Positions 1-10,239 of a DNA stretch of 64,000 bases are shown piece after piece. This DNA is from Dipylidium caninum. Taxonomy: Eukaryota > Platyhelminthes > Cestoda > Cyclophyllidea > Dipylidiidae. A model generated the notes under the pieces. That model did no database searches. It was not told the origin of the DNA and saw only the letters and a program-made list of their open reading frames with translations. Every line of letters begins with the position of its first letter. The stretch's first letter is position 1. Made by a program: the position numbers and the translations under genes. The stretch lies in contig QEYB01000412.1 in the NCBI GenBank assembly GCA_017562135.1, forward strand, positions 62,001-126,000. The letters run 5' to 3'.

Positions 1-59
1 GAGTGGTTCTCCCGGCGTCACGACGGCTTCTCTGCATTGTGCCACGCGAAGTCTGCACA

Positions 60-300
60 ACCAACACCGGCCATGTGGGTCAATTCATCGGCTTTGGTGA
101 GAGGTTGCATAAATGACGAAGATCCAACCTCGCGACAGCGGAGTGGCCTTGTAGAGTGATGCTCATTCATAACGCGAGTGTGGGCCACATTCTCCGTGTG
201 GCAACTGTTGCAATAAATTTTCAACGTGAGCAATTGCCCAACTACACTTGCGAAGGCTCTTCACTGGTCGTGAATCTTCCCTTTCCACCGTCCAACAATA
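60..300 (+). pseudogene. Small relic of the secreted-family 3' exon end
   Basis: 100-235 aligns with 3000-3100 (shared GCCACATTCTCCG and CAATAAATTTTCAA..CGTGAG). No open family frame remains. Confidence 0.3.
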
Positions 301-425
301 TCGCTGACGAATTTCCTACCCTTTTGGCCACTAATGAAATGAGCCTTTGCGTCATGATCAAAAGGAACTCAAGACACCACTCCTCCGGTTGCTCTAACAC
401 TGCCACAAACAGGGGCCAATGGAAC

Positions 426-720
426 GACATGGCTTCTTCTTCCACGAGTGTCGCTTGCAGCGCCCTCCTTGTTGGGATTTGATAAGAACGCCTTGACGGC
501 GCCTTAAATAGGCGCTCGAGAGTGCGGAGAGCGCAGCTCACTAGTCAGCGGTGAGTGGATGTCAGTTGATGAGTTTTTATCCACGTAGATGTCTCCTCGA
601 TTGAAAAACCGCTCACTGCTCAGTACACGAGAGGCAATCAGCCTGGCTCACATGCCATTTTGCACCCTCTACGTCTACTGACTCCTCAAACTGACGCGAA
701 CTCCAACTGCTCTTTCTGCT
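426..720. repeat. Direct repeat, partner 9606-9900
   Basis: Shares long exact runs with 9606-9900 (for example CACGAGTGTCGCTTGCAGCG). Nearly all differences are one-base indels in short homopolymers, such as AAAAA against AAG and TTTT against TTT. Confidence 0.85.
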
Positions 721-767
721 TGCAACTTCTCCTTAGCCCGCCGCCATCTTCACTCGTGGGGTGATGA

Positions 768-900
768 TGAGGCTTTGTCCAGTCCACCGTCGCACAGGTA
801 ATCCCAACTCAATTCACCTTGGCCAAAAGGGTGAGTCGAAAAGAGATAAAATGAGAACAGAGCTAAGGGGAGAGAAGAGACTCTGTATCCGACGCTGCGG
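768..900. repeat. Direct repeat, partner 6066-6207
   Basis: Both copies contain CAACTCAATTCACCTTGGCC followed by AAAAGGGTGAGTCGAAAAG, and a CGACGCTGCGGTC end. Confidence 0.75.
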
Positions 901-2500
901 TCGGATACACCGAATAAAAGGAATATAAAGAGGCGAACCTAACTTGTTAGAGGACATGTGGAGAACTATAATCGAGTGCCGTGACCAGCATCCTACTCTG
1001 ACCCGTCACCTCCGCCGAAGAGATACGAGTGCTTTCATATCCCCAAAGGTTAGCCTTCACCGCTGCCGTTCTTTTCTCTTATTATTACTCCCAAATGGGT
1101 GAGGGCTTCCTCTGATAATATCGACCTTGAGGGCGGGAGAAGAATGTGTCTAAAGTCATTTGAATGGGTTGAACGACTGACGAACGCCTAAGGAGCCCGC
1201 GTCCGAGTATCGAGGCAAGTATGCCTCACTTGTCAAACGCCAGAAGCGTCGGGTAGCGAAGGTTTTGTTAGAGATTAATTCAGACTTATTAGAATTAAAT
1301 TTAAACTGCTCGCATGACCACCCCAGTAAACCTGCATTAACGACGGGATATTCAGTCCAGGAAAAAAGCAGAGCAACCGTGCCCAAATGGGGACGTTGGA
1401 GGCAATTTTTTAGTCTTCTCAGTCCACGGTTCTCAGACGCGGTTCACTGTTTACTTGCCTGCTGTTCACAGTTTCCTCTTTAATGACATCCGAATCCTCT
1501 TCCCAAGTGAGACGCTCTGAATGGAGGAGGGTAGGGAGGAAGGCTTGGAATGTCACACAAAACATGTCCGTGTCCGAGGTGTTTGACAACAGCAGGTTCA
1601 GTAACGTTGGTCTTCTCACTCTGTCTGGACCACACTGTTCTCTGTTTCCTTGCCTGCTGTTCTTACTTTCCTATTTGAGGAACTCAGTAGCCTCTTCCAA
1701 GTACGGGCGTGCAAATGAAGAGCGTATGGACGAAGGCTTGGTGTGTCACCCAAAACGTACAGATCCTGTTAGGAGGCACGCCAGTCTGTCCGATTGTATT
1801 AAAGCGGGAGAGAATCGCTTCATTCAAAGTCGCCATGACATGGTCACTTGAGGGCGCCTTTAGCTGAGCCCGAAGCTACCTCCTGCTTTGGGTCTCTTCA
1901 CCAACTCCTCGCAGGAGGCCGCTCCCCTTCCAATGGGCGACTAAGGCGAACAGAATTCATTCCTCGCTGCCGAGGTGCCTCATTAAGACTAAGACGAGGT
2001 CTTCTTAAATTTTTCCCCACGGCGCCACCAGTAGTAATGAATTAGTGCGGTGGGGAAAGCTGCGCGGCCGCCTTAAAATTCACTCGGTGCACAGATGGCG
2101 GATGAGGCTGGTCGCCCGACGGGCCTATCTCCCATCTCCTGGCCTGTCTGTGTGCGTGATTCTGTGCCCATGTGCCTGTGCGTGCGTGCGTGTGTGTGGT
2201 TAGCGCAGCCACAGTGATAGCTAATTTACGTGACTCTAAGTTTTCTGCTTTACAATTAATGTTGTGATTGTAGGAAATGAAGGGTCAAGTAAACCAGTTT
2301 ATTTGCTGTCCGATCAAGTCGACCCCCGCTTGGGCTTTCTAGTCCTCACTCGACCTCTTTAATTCCACTTTACGCCCTCATTTCACCCATGCCATTTGAT
2401 TCTTATTTATAACATCGCGTTGATATCATAATCAATCAACATATCCTCTCTAGTCATTGCAGCAGGAGCTTCATAGGCCTTCTCATTCTTGAATGCTTTC
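900..2500. other. No supported gene; diverged repeat-like sequence
   Basis: Short overlapping open frames on both strands, none with splice context or recognisable motifs. The only clear structure is the TG/CG simple repeat near 2150-2200. Confidence 0.4.
2148..2199. repeat. TG/CG-rich simple repeat
   Basis: An interrupted run of TG and CG dinucleotides, including CGTGCGTGCGTGTGTGTG at the right end. Confidence 0.7.
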
Positions 2501-2539
2501 CTCTTTGACTAAATCCTAGTGTCTCAACTCACCAATGGG

Positions 2540-3090
2540 TGCTGCTGCATTCTGGTGCGGATATTTATGCACACGAGTGCGTCCATTAGTGAAGACTGCA
2601 CATGACAAGAAAAGGGCCCTTTGGCATGGTGAACAGAAAGGCAATGCACACTTAGTCGCGAGTTTCTGCCGTGTGCAGACGACAGCGGCAACCGACGGGC
2701 AATTCGACTGCTCCGTCAACTGTCGCGATCTCCATTTTCGACTATCGCATCGGGTAGGCGCGTGGAGCTCATCCACTCCACGTCTCATTTGAACGCACAA
2801 TCGCGTGCCTCACGCTACCCCCTCCCTGTTTCCCCCTCTCAACTAGGACAACCTTAGTGCTCTCCAAGGCCCTATTCCATCTTCGACCTCGACACCATGC
2901 TCACCGTGCAAACTGAGGCACAACGACGCTAAATTTGGCATCTCCCGCGTCACCCTTCATTCACAGCGAAGTGACCACCAAACACCGTTTGGTGATGTAT
3001 GACGAAGATCAACTGCGCAGCCTCCTCCTCTTCGGTCTGCGTGCCACAATTCTCCGAATCAACTGTTCAATAAATTTTCAAACGTGAGGC
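2540..3090 (+). pseudogene. Secreted-family relic: exon 2 end plus exon 3, frameshifted
   Basis: 2698-2760 reads QFDCSVNCRDLHF up to a GTAGGC donor. 2866-3085 matches exon 3 of the 23.4 kb gene at DNA level, with an extra base near 2914 and other indels that break the frame; DEDQLRSLLLFGLRA is readable near 3002-3045. At 2541-2612 lies the family promoter in the opposite orientation, which no longer precedes an exon 1. Confidence 0.5.
2541..2702. repeat. Inverted repeat arm, partner 11640-11808
   Basis: The reverse complement matches 11640-11808, covering the family promoter and its upstream flank. Another, more diverged copy lies in the same orientation at 14325-14460. Confidence 0.75.
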
Positions 3091-3261
3091 AATTGAATAA
3101 CTTCAGGCGTTGGTTCATTGGGTGAATCGTCCATCCACATCGACTTGACAAACTGGCACGAAATGCGTCCATGACATGGAAGGCACAAAGAGAAGTCTCA
3201 AGAAACCACTTCAGCGCCCTCGTAAAACACCCAAGTGCCTTCGTGGCATCGCTCGAGCTCA

Positions 3262-3520
3262 AGCCTGACTTTTGCCTGCCTGTTTCTCCTTGGTCACGTG
3301 GATTAACTGCAGGCCACTTGCCTCTCCGTGATAATTTGTCGCCAGAACGGAACCTCAACACCCATTCCACACACTCCCGCCTCACCTCATGCAAAGCCGA
3401 GTCTACTCTCCTCTCCTCTCCCTCCTTCCCTCCTCGCCTCCTCGCCTCCCCCCACCCCACATACTCCACCACCCTCGCCAACTACGTCTGTCCACTGCGC
3501 TCATCCACCGTCTGCTAGTT
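3262..3520. repeat. Inverted repeat arm (partner 5270-5500), 3' flank of copy B
   Basis: Shares CTGCAGGCCACTTG, GAACCTC, GTCTACTCTCCTC-type and ACTATGTCTG-type runs with the reverse complement of 5270-5500. It is also present directly at 13327-13583 as part of the large duplication. Confidence 0.6.
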
Positions 3521-3599
3521 AGGAACACAGGAGAGGCAGTAGAAGAAACAAGGAAAGGAGGAGCGTAAACACGCCACACGCGTTTGTCTATGGCCTTCA

Positions 3600-4215
3600 T
3601 CCAAAAATGTATATATTTTTGCCGTGATAACAGGCGAAAGGGAGAAGGTAGGCACGTATGCCACTCTCCACCACTGCACACAAATTAATCGCTGTCCCGA
3701 AGAATCGTCACGTGTTTGGACTTCACCTCGGCGTGGAAACTGCTTCACACGGTTGATGCGGAGGACGTCGTTGTGCTGCACCTTCGCGCCGACGAGGATG
3801 CTGAGAGTGGCGATAACGAAGGCGTTCTTCTCTGTGTGCCTTCCCTTAACTCTTGCGGGGATGCAGAAGAAGGCTCTAGTTAGAGGCGACGCGAAGCAAA
3901 GCGAAGCAGGGCGAGGCGAGGCATGCAAGCGAGGAGGGTGGAGTGACATACCGAGGAGGACCCGAAACGGTGTAACTGCGTGTGAAGCTCAAATTTCGTC
4001 CCTCTACAAAGCAATCGAATTCCATTTCTGACTGCGACACCTCATGACAATCGGAAGTCCACGAGACGACGCCGTCGTCGCCCCGCCACACTTCGTTGGA
4101 GTAAGGCCATTTGATGGACAACGCCTTATAGCCAGTTTGGACGAGGTGGGCGATGTTCTTGCTGATGGCCTCGACGTCGTAGGTGCGAGACGGACAGCGG
4201 CCCGCTGGAAAGAAA
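3600..4215 (-). pseudogene. Secreted-family copy B (exon 1 and promoter deleted)
   Basis: Near-identical to copy D across exon 2 (about 4203-3948, acceptor TTTCTTTCCAG, phase 1 start, phase 2 donor) and exon 3 (about 3870-3600). Here exon 3 keeps the 126-bp block at 3640-3765 that D lacks. The signal-peptide exon and promoter are gone: compared with the duplicate, roughly 387 bp are missing near 4280-4307. It therefore cannot make a secreted product as it stands. Confidence 0.55.
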
Positions 4216-4959
4216 GTGATTTAGACGGAGGGTATGTGGTGGGTGGTGGCTGGCGGGGCGCGGGGCGGGGTGGCGATTGCCAGAAAGGGAGAAAGGGACT
4301 TTTACTGTAACTTCATCGGCTGGATGGAATCGAAGGCCACTGCAAAGCGCGCGTTCAACAGAGTCAACTGTTGTCTTTTAAGACAGCTTATTTAACATGA
4401 TGGAGGGAGGCGGTCACCTGACTAGCATGCCTTCGTGTGCTGGACGCACGCTGTGGTAGGAATCCATTCTCTTGCTTCTACTCGCCCCTCTACCGATGAC
4501 ATCATGCAGAAGTGCTTGGAGGTGGAGGAGGAGCAGGTTGACGCCGTCGTGTGTCCCTCCCTTTGCCTCTCAAAGACTGCCGGCGAATAAGGCTTTGAAG
4601 GCAGACGATGATGTCGAAACTGCATGGTAGCGTCTCTGCTCTTTCCTTTGTTCAAGTCAGTGGTGCAGACGAGCCCTCTATGCCAGTAATAACTGTGGAT
4701 CTCCGTCGAAATTTGGTACTGACCCTCAACAGCCCCCGTTAATCTGCCGACAATGCTGACAATGACGGTGTTTTGTGTTTGCAAAACGGCTAAAGATACG
4801 AAATTTGGGAGGTAAGACTTACGCCGCCAAGTGAGTGGACGACCTTACATGAAGCCATCAAACCTCACTCCATCCTCTCCGCTTTTATGTTCGCGCACCT
4901 CGCCTTTCATTGTCTCTAACTAGGAAATTCTTTTACTCTCCTCAAGACTTAGAGGAAGG

Positions 4960-5260
4960 CACTCAGAGAAGAAAGTCTTCGTCATCGCCAACCTCGGCAT
5001 CCTCGTCGACGTGAAGCTGCGGTAAAACGACGTGCTGCGAATCTACCAGTTGAGACACCTTCAAACCGAGGTTATGGCCAAACGCTGGAGGATTCTTCAG
5101 ACATCAGTGGAAGATTTGAGTGCTGTGGTGGAAAGTGGCATTCATGCCCATCTCCTCCGTTTCACCTGTTGCCACAACAAAAATAAATACAGCCTCGAAC
5201 AGAGAACAGAGAAGTTTACGTCCCTCATCCCCATCCTCCTCTTCCTGTTCTACTTTTCCC
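4960..5260 (+). pseudogene. Secreted-family exon 3 relic
   Basis: The plus strand reads KKVFVIANLGILVDVKLR, then a TAA at about 5022, then LRHLQTEVMAKRWRI and ESGIHAHLLRFTCC. This aligns with the terminal exon of the intact 23.4 kb gene (LTVKLRHNGV; HSEVTAKHRLV). No exon 1 or 2 precedes it. The following 5275-5500 is the inverted copy of the 3' flank of copy B, so it diverges from B head to head. Confidence 0.5.
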
Positions 5261-5269
5261 TTCTTCTTC

Positions 5270-5500
5270 ATCTTAACTGAAAGGCAGTGGATGGGTGCGG
5301 CGGGCAGACATAGTATCGTTGGTGGTGGACTTTTGTGGAGGAGAGTAGAATCCGAGTGGACAGAGGTGTAGCGGGAATGTGTACAGTGGGCGTCGAGGTT
5401 CTTTTCGACAGAAACCTGTCAAGGAGAGCCAAGTGGCCTGCAGGTTGACCAACCTGACCACCTGGAAGCCTGTTAGTGGCAGGCAGGAAGGCAGGCAAAT
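5270..5500. repeat. Inverted repeat arm (partner 3262-3520)
   Basis: Follows the exon 3 relic at 4960-5260, as the partner arm follows copy B exon 3, so a whole exon-plus-3'-flank unit was copied in inverted orientation. Confidence 0.6.
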
Positions 5501-5850
5501 GTCTTCCCGCATCCTCTTTCAAAGCGGCACACTTCAACACTTGGTGGGACAAGCAAAGCCTCGAAGGCAGTTGAAATGTTGTCGAGGACACTGAAGTAGT
5601 TTCATGAGGTTTCGCCTTGTTTCGTTCTATGCCTTGGGTGAATGTCGCGTTTGTTTGTAGGTTCAAGTGGATAGAAGTAAGTTCTGCTGAACCAATTGGT
5701 GTAGATGTTAATTTCCGTCGCTAGTCAGTCGAGACTCGACGGCACGGAGTTTGGTGTCTCGGAGATAACATTTTGCCTCAGACTTCCAAAACACATGACG
5801 CGATTTCATTGTGTCCCGCTCCGCCTCGACTGCCTAGCGATCATCTTCAG

Positions 5851-5875
5851 TCAGTTCAGTTCAGTTCAGTTCAGT
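5851..5875. repeat. Pentanucleotide microsatellite (TCAGT)5
   Basis: Five perfect tandem copies of TCAGT. Confidence 0.9.
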
Positions 5876-5897
5876 TTCCAAGGCGGGAGTTTGTGGC

Positions 5898-6050
5898 CTT
5901 GAACAGAAAACAGTCTTCGTTAATGGACACTTGGAAGGCGTAAAGAACTGCACAACACCTCGGCGCGTCGGCAACAACCATCTCCCGTGTCACCTTCATT
6001 CGCAGCGAAGTGACCGAGAAGCACTATTTGGCACCGAAGTCGAAGAAGAA
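5898..6050 (+). pseudogene. Promoter fused directly to exon 3 of the secreted family
   Basis: 5898-5980 matches the promoter of the 23.4 kb gene at 23308-23390, including the box (CAGTCTTCGTTAATGGACAC) and a degenerate TATA (GGCGTAAAG). It joins, without exons 1 and 2, to sequence matching exon 3 from its SRVTF..SEVT part onward. A chimeric remnant of deletion. Confidence 0.5.
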
Positions 6051-6065
6051 TTCTTCATTCGTGGT

Positions 6066-6207
6066 TGATGGATGAGGCTGTGTCCAGTCCACCGTCGCTT
6101 TGGCACTTCCAACTCAATTCACCTTGGCCAAAAGGGTGAGTCGAAAAGAGATGAAATGAGAACAGGGAAGAGGAGAGGAGAGGCTCTGTATTCGACGCTG
6201 CGGTCAC
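6066..6207. repeat. Direct repeat, partner 768-900
   Basis: Second copy of the repeat at 768-900, located just after the promoter-exon 3 chimera. Confidence 0.75.
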
Positions 6208-6789
6208 ATATTTCCTCAGGTTGGTTGGTGTCTGCGAAATGATTGGACTACTGAGACGCCTGTCGGAAAGACGGCGAGCCACATGGAGACATGGGGGGCG
6301 GCGTTCCTCTTTGACACTTTCGAAGCAGAGAGGTGATTTTCTCATGGCCATATCACTCTGTTGTCCCCTTTGAAAGACGAACCCCTTCTCGACACAATTT
6401 GCCCTTCTCTGCTGTCCCCGTTGAAAGGAAAACCCCATCGCCACGGCAGTTCGCCTTTGACAGCGGGCATTCTCTTCGTGTCTGCCAAGCTGGCGCCTCG
6501 GATTGAGGTCTGCACGGATTGCTGGCTAAAGTGAAGAAAATGAAGAAGGAAGGCGGAGAGGCAGAGAGGCGGAGACCTGAGGCGTTGCGTGCACGGGTGT
6601 AAGGGGAAGCGTTGCAAAACACATTCATGTGTCGGTGAAAGCAAGTGAGAGGTCGCGGAAGCTGAGACTGCTGATTGCTGCTATTGTGGAGAACTTGGTG
6701 AATTTATATCATGCAGTAGAGCCCACCGTCCTAATCACTCAAACACCCACCCGAGCCACCACCCACCACCTGCTAGTATGTCCACTCTG

Positions 6790-6889
6790 AGGACCTACTG
6801 ACGACGCTGAGACAGAGTTGGCCGAGAGAAAGCAATACGCATGGACATCATTCGTCAACTCCCTCACTGCATTGCTGAGTGGAAGCGTA
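6790..6889 (+). other. Possible internal exon, unassigned
   Basis: A frame reading DDAETELAERKQYAWTSF then NSLTALLSGS ends exactly at an AGC|GTAAGT donor. The acceptor side (CTCTGAG) is weak. It could belong with the 8.1-8.9 kb exons, but I cannot connect them. Confidence 0.2.
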
Positions 6890-7899
6890 AGTGGAAGATG
6901 TGAAGAGGCCGTGAAGGCGTCTCACTGCACCAACAACAAGCCGTCACAAATGCGACCACAATGGGATGGATGACTGGACGAAAAATGTGACTTCTTTTCC
7001 TCCTCTTCCTCCTCCTCCACCTCCACTTCCTAGTTCGCAGGTCTGAACGGTGGACTCGAAAATCAGTGAATTTCAAACGCCACAAGACACAGATGATGTG
7101 AATTTGGCTCAAAAGTCCATATCTCCGGCCTCAGCTCAGAGTGTTGCCAGTAGTAGCCGCTGGACGTAAATTTGCAACTGTACGAGCATCGGTAAATAAG
7201 TCGAGTCCTTCGTCTACGATAACATGCACAGATTCTGCAGTAGGTGGTTAGACATGGCCCGGATGGAAGCAAAACGCATAGAGTTTGGTTGACGTGCACA
7301 GTTTGGTTGGCGGATGACACTTGTTTCATAACGCCAGAGATATGCTAACCACGAATATCTAATTTGTCACCTCTAATTTATCTCCGTTAGACCGAAAAGA
7401 GGTTGTTTAACTTCAACCCTGACAGACCCTCGAGACAAAAAACACTCGCCATCGGCCGTCTATCGTTGCAACAGAACTCACCCCTCCGGGCGAGGTTACT
7501 GCGCTAATTTAAATATAAACGTCCTCCGCATCACGTCGACGCCCTTTATGAACTTCTCCCCAGCAGAGCCTCGAGAAGTTGACCGACTTGGCAGAAAAAT
7601 CTACACCACTGCCGCAGTCTGGTGAACGTAGACTGTGGTTGGGCTCCAGAAGGCCACTCTGCCCACATCCTCAAATTCTTGGAGCCCAAGACATCCTGGA
7701 CATCAGACGTCCGCCTCACGCCCCAACCACTGCTTCCCTCATCAGTTCCCCTTTGTCTGCATGGAGAAATAAACAAGTCCGCAATTTGGCCTCTCTTCTA
7801 AGTTTATTTTTACAAGGCATACTCGGCATTGGCATGTGTTTATCGTGGAATCGTGGCAGTTATGCCCTTCCCCAAACTCTCACTCATCTCGTCGTCGTC

Positions 7900-8090
7900 G
7901 TTGTAAGCAGCCGGCAAGTGTATTGCTATCACCGCACCGAAGGTGGTGGAGTGGCCAGCGTGGATGCGGAGCATTGCGTTAGGCTGCAGCCTCGTGGCGA
8001 CATTCATTTCCATGTTCATCATGACAAAGGCGTTACTGAATATTCAGAGTTGCTCCAATCTAGGGGAGATACAAACACCGCCTTGGGTGA
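7900..8090 (+). other. Hydrophobic open stretch, possible membrane-protein fragment
   Basis: One frame reads SIALGCSLVATFISMFIMTK (about 7970-8030), helix-like, with ETTLLLGLVGLFGAL near 8135 in the same frame. This weakly recalls otopetrin helices 8-9, but no otopetrin signature residues are present and frames conflict with the exons to the right. Confidence 0.2.
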
Positions 8091-8945
8091 TTCTGAGTTC
8101 TCGAGACGAGAGCAACAAGGGCGAGACGACGCTCTTACTTGGGCTTGTTGGCTTATTTGGGGCATTGGAATCTCATTGCCGACCTACGAGACATGGGTAA
8201 GATCACCTTGCCAAATTCCCTTCACGCATATGCGTCTAATTGACAGGACATTGCAACCTGCGTTGGGTGTATGCACGATATTTCATTGAAATTTTTCAAC
8301 ATGATAATCGCCAGTCTGACAGTGGCCTGCGGGTGCAAGTTTTGGGCAACGGTGAGTACTGCACGGGTCAAATGCTAAAGTGGGGAGGCTAGGAGTGCCG
8401 CGGTGAGGCGGAGAAGGGTGGAAAGGTGTGGGAAAGGGCAAGGAGGTGAGAAAGTTGACCATACTTGTGGGCGTCATGTAGGCTTGGAGCACGTGTCCTC
8501 TGTGGAATGTGCTCTTGAATCGTCTGTCTCCCTCCCACACACTCACCTGCAACTGAGCGGCAACCCTCGGGCCTACTTCAACAAGTCAAGATTTATGCTC
8601 ATTGAATCCTACTTAGGCAAGTAGTTCTTACAATCTCTTCGATATATTCACCCATTCAGAAAGAGTCACCGTACGGCTAACTTCGTGGCAAGATTTACCA
8701 CCTTGCCAATTCGTCCGGCACCCTCCCTTTTCCGCATAATCTAAGCACCCATCAGCTGTTATTATGTTTTTGCTGTGGAACTGCTACTCGTAGGAGCTGA
8801 TGGGGTTCGTCGCACACTTGTTGGCGTCATGCCATATTCGGCAGCTGCTGAAACTCTTCCTTCCACCGTGGACGATGACTACCGCCTCGTTCCTGCTTCT
8901 GCTTCTAATCATGCCATCGCGGCCGACCTTTGGCGTGAATGTTGA
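8090..8945 (+). CDS. Unassigned three-exon 3' gene end, frame ambiguous
   Basis: Good splice signals define an exon ending at 8196 (ATGG|GTAAGA), an exon 8247-8351 (GACAG acceptor, CG|GTGAGT donor) and an exon from 8794. Read with phase-1 introns it gives LIADLRDM, HCNLRWVYARYFIEIFQHDN, then LVGVMPYSAAAETLPS and ends DLWREC at 8945. Read with phase-0 introns it is also open, gives hydrophobic segments and ends at 9009. The phase-1 chain has the more protein-like composition. The left boundary is undefined. No family recognised. Confidence 0.3.
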
Positions 8946-9605
8946 CGGATGGCAAAATCAGATCTCTGGGATGAAACTCGAGTCGCGTATGCCTTACTGC
9001 TGCTGCTAACATGCTTGTATTTCCATTTACTGACGGTACTCACCTCCAAAACCTCCGCGTCGTCAAATGACGGAAGTCGAAAGAGAGTGGCGGTTGGTTG
9101 AGAGGTTAGCACGGTAGGCGGCGATTTGAGGCCGCGTCGGTGCCGGAGGAGCAAGAGGCTGAACGCACACCAAGAAAGAAGGCAGAGGAGACCAAATGTT
9201 GGCTGGATTTCCACTCCAACGCGATGGAGTTGACACTCGTGTATAATATTCAAGGCTACGAGTCTCCGATTCTCTCGAGAATGGCCAAAATAGAGAGTCA
9301 CGATTGAGGATGACTGGACGCCGCTTCCACATTGGATCCTTTTCGTGGCTGCACCAACCAAATGATTCAGAGGTAAGGCTATTTATCGGACCGTGGACAT
9401 TTCCAAAGAAGTCAATCACGAGAGGAAGGAGGAAGCTTCTTTTCCCTGGCACAATTCCCACGCTCACCGAGTGGTCGCGGTGACGACGTTTACGACGTTG
9501 CAGTGCGGCCAACTGCGCGCGAAGACGCGTCGTGAGGCTTGGCGCCGAGTTGGTGAAGGACACAAGGACGTTTAGTCGCTGTGGGGCGAACAGGAGTCAA
9601 TGGAC

Positions 9606-9900
9606 TGCATGGCTTCCTCTTCCACGAGTGTCGCTTGCAGCGCCTCCTTGATGGGATTTTGAGAAGAACGCCTCGAAACGCCTTAAAATAGGCGCTTGAG
9701 AGTGCGGAGAGCGCAGCTCACTAGTCAGCGGTGAGTGGATGTCAGTTGATGAGTTTTATTCACGTAGATGTCTCCTCGATTGAAGACCGCTCACTGCTCA
9801 GTATACGAGAGGCAATCAGCCTGGCTCACATGCCATTTGCACCCTCTACGTCTACTGACTCCTCAACTGACGCGAACTCCACTGCTCTTTCTGCTTGCAT
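9606..9900. repeat. Direct repeat, partner 426-720
   Basis: Second copy of the 426-720 repeat, here running straight into the secreted-family exon 2 fragment at 9900-10010. Confidence 0.85.
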
Positions 9901-10060
9901 TCCTTAACAATGCCGATTGGAAAGTAATTATTCACTCTGTCGACTGCTTCGTCAACTGGTACGATCGCTACTGTGACTACTCCCTTGCAAAGTCCGAGGA
10001 ACCTGGGTAGACGAGAGTAGCTCCTCCACTCTATGTTTCATTTGGCCATCCCCTGTCAAG
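9900..10060 (+). pseudogene. Secreted-family exon 2 fragment
   Basis: Reads HSVDCFVNWYDRYCDYSL and ends AKSEEPG before GTAGAC. This matches DCLVNWHDLHFDYS and TEEPG before GTAAGC in the intact gene, and the similarity continues into the intron (CTCCTCCACTC). The acceptor side and other exons are not adjacent. Confidence 0.45.
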
Positions 10061-10082
10061 CCTGATGCTCTCCTCTCCTTGG

Positions 10083-10160
10083 CCGACCACCCCACATTGA
10101 AGGGGTAGGAGGAAGAGTAAGATGAGGAGGAGGAGGTCGACGGCTCCGTTTGTCTCTCGT
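10083..10160. repeat. Inverted repeat arm, partner 17110-17200
   Basis: The reverse complement reads GTCGACCTCCTCCTCCTCAT, as at 17120-17139, and continues through CCCTTCAA.GTGGGGTGGTCGG. In the 17.1 kb orientation it encodes a leucine-rich, signal-like stretch (VVDLLLLILLFLLP). Confidence 0.65.
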
Positions 10161-10239
10161 CTTGCCTGTCAAGACGGCTTGGCATTGTCGTGTTGAAAGC
10201 AGGCGATGATGTTATGACTGCATGGGTCTCCTCAACCAC

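Larger units (their letters stand above)
3084..4773. repeat. Segmental duplication, copy 1 (partner 13151-15075)
   Basis: Nearly identical to 13151-15075 in the same orientation, from GTGAGGCAATTGAATAAC to CAATGACGGTGTTT. It differs by a 126-bp block present only here (3640-3765), a missing block of roughly 387 bp near 4280, and scattered single-base indels. Contains secreted-family copy B. Confidence 0.85.

Noticed and set aside
7900..8200. A third otopetrin fragment or a class C receptor fragment
   Set aside because: Hydrophobic patterns give weak resemblance to both, but no signature residues of either family, and the frame conflicts with neighbouring exons.
7579..8289. A 236-codon plus-strand open frame
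   Set aside because: It starts at a non-canonical codon, has low-complexity composition, and its right part crosses a strong donor at 8196. Treated as a shadow rather than one protein.
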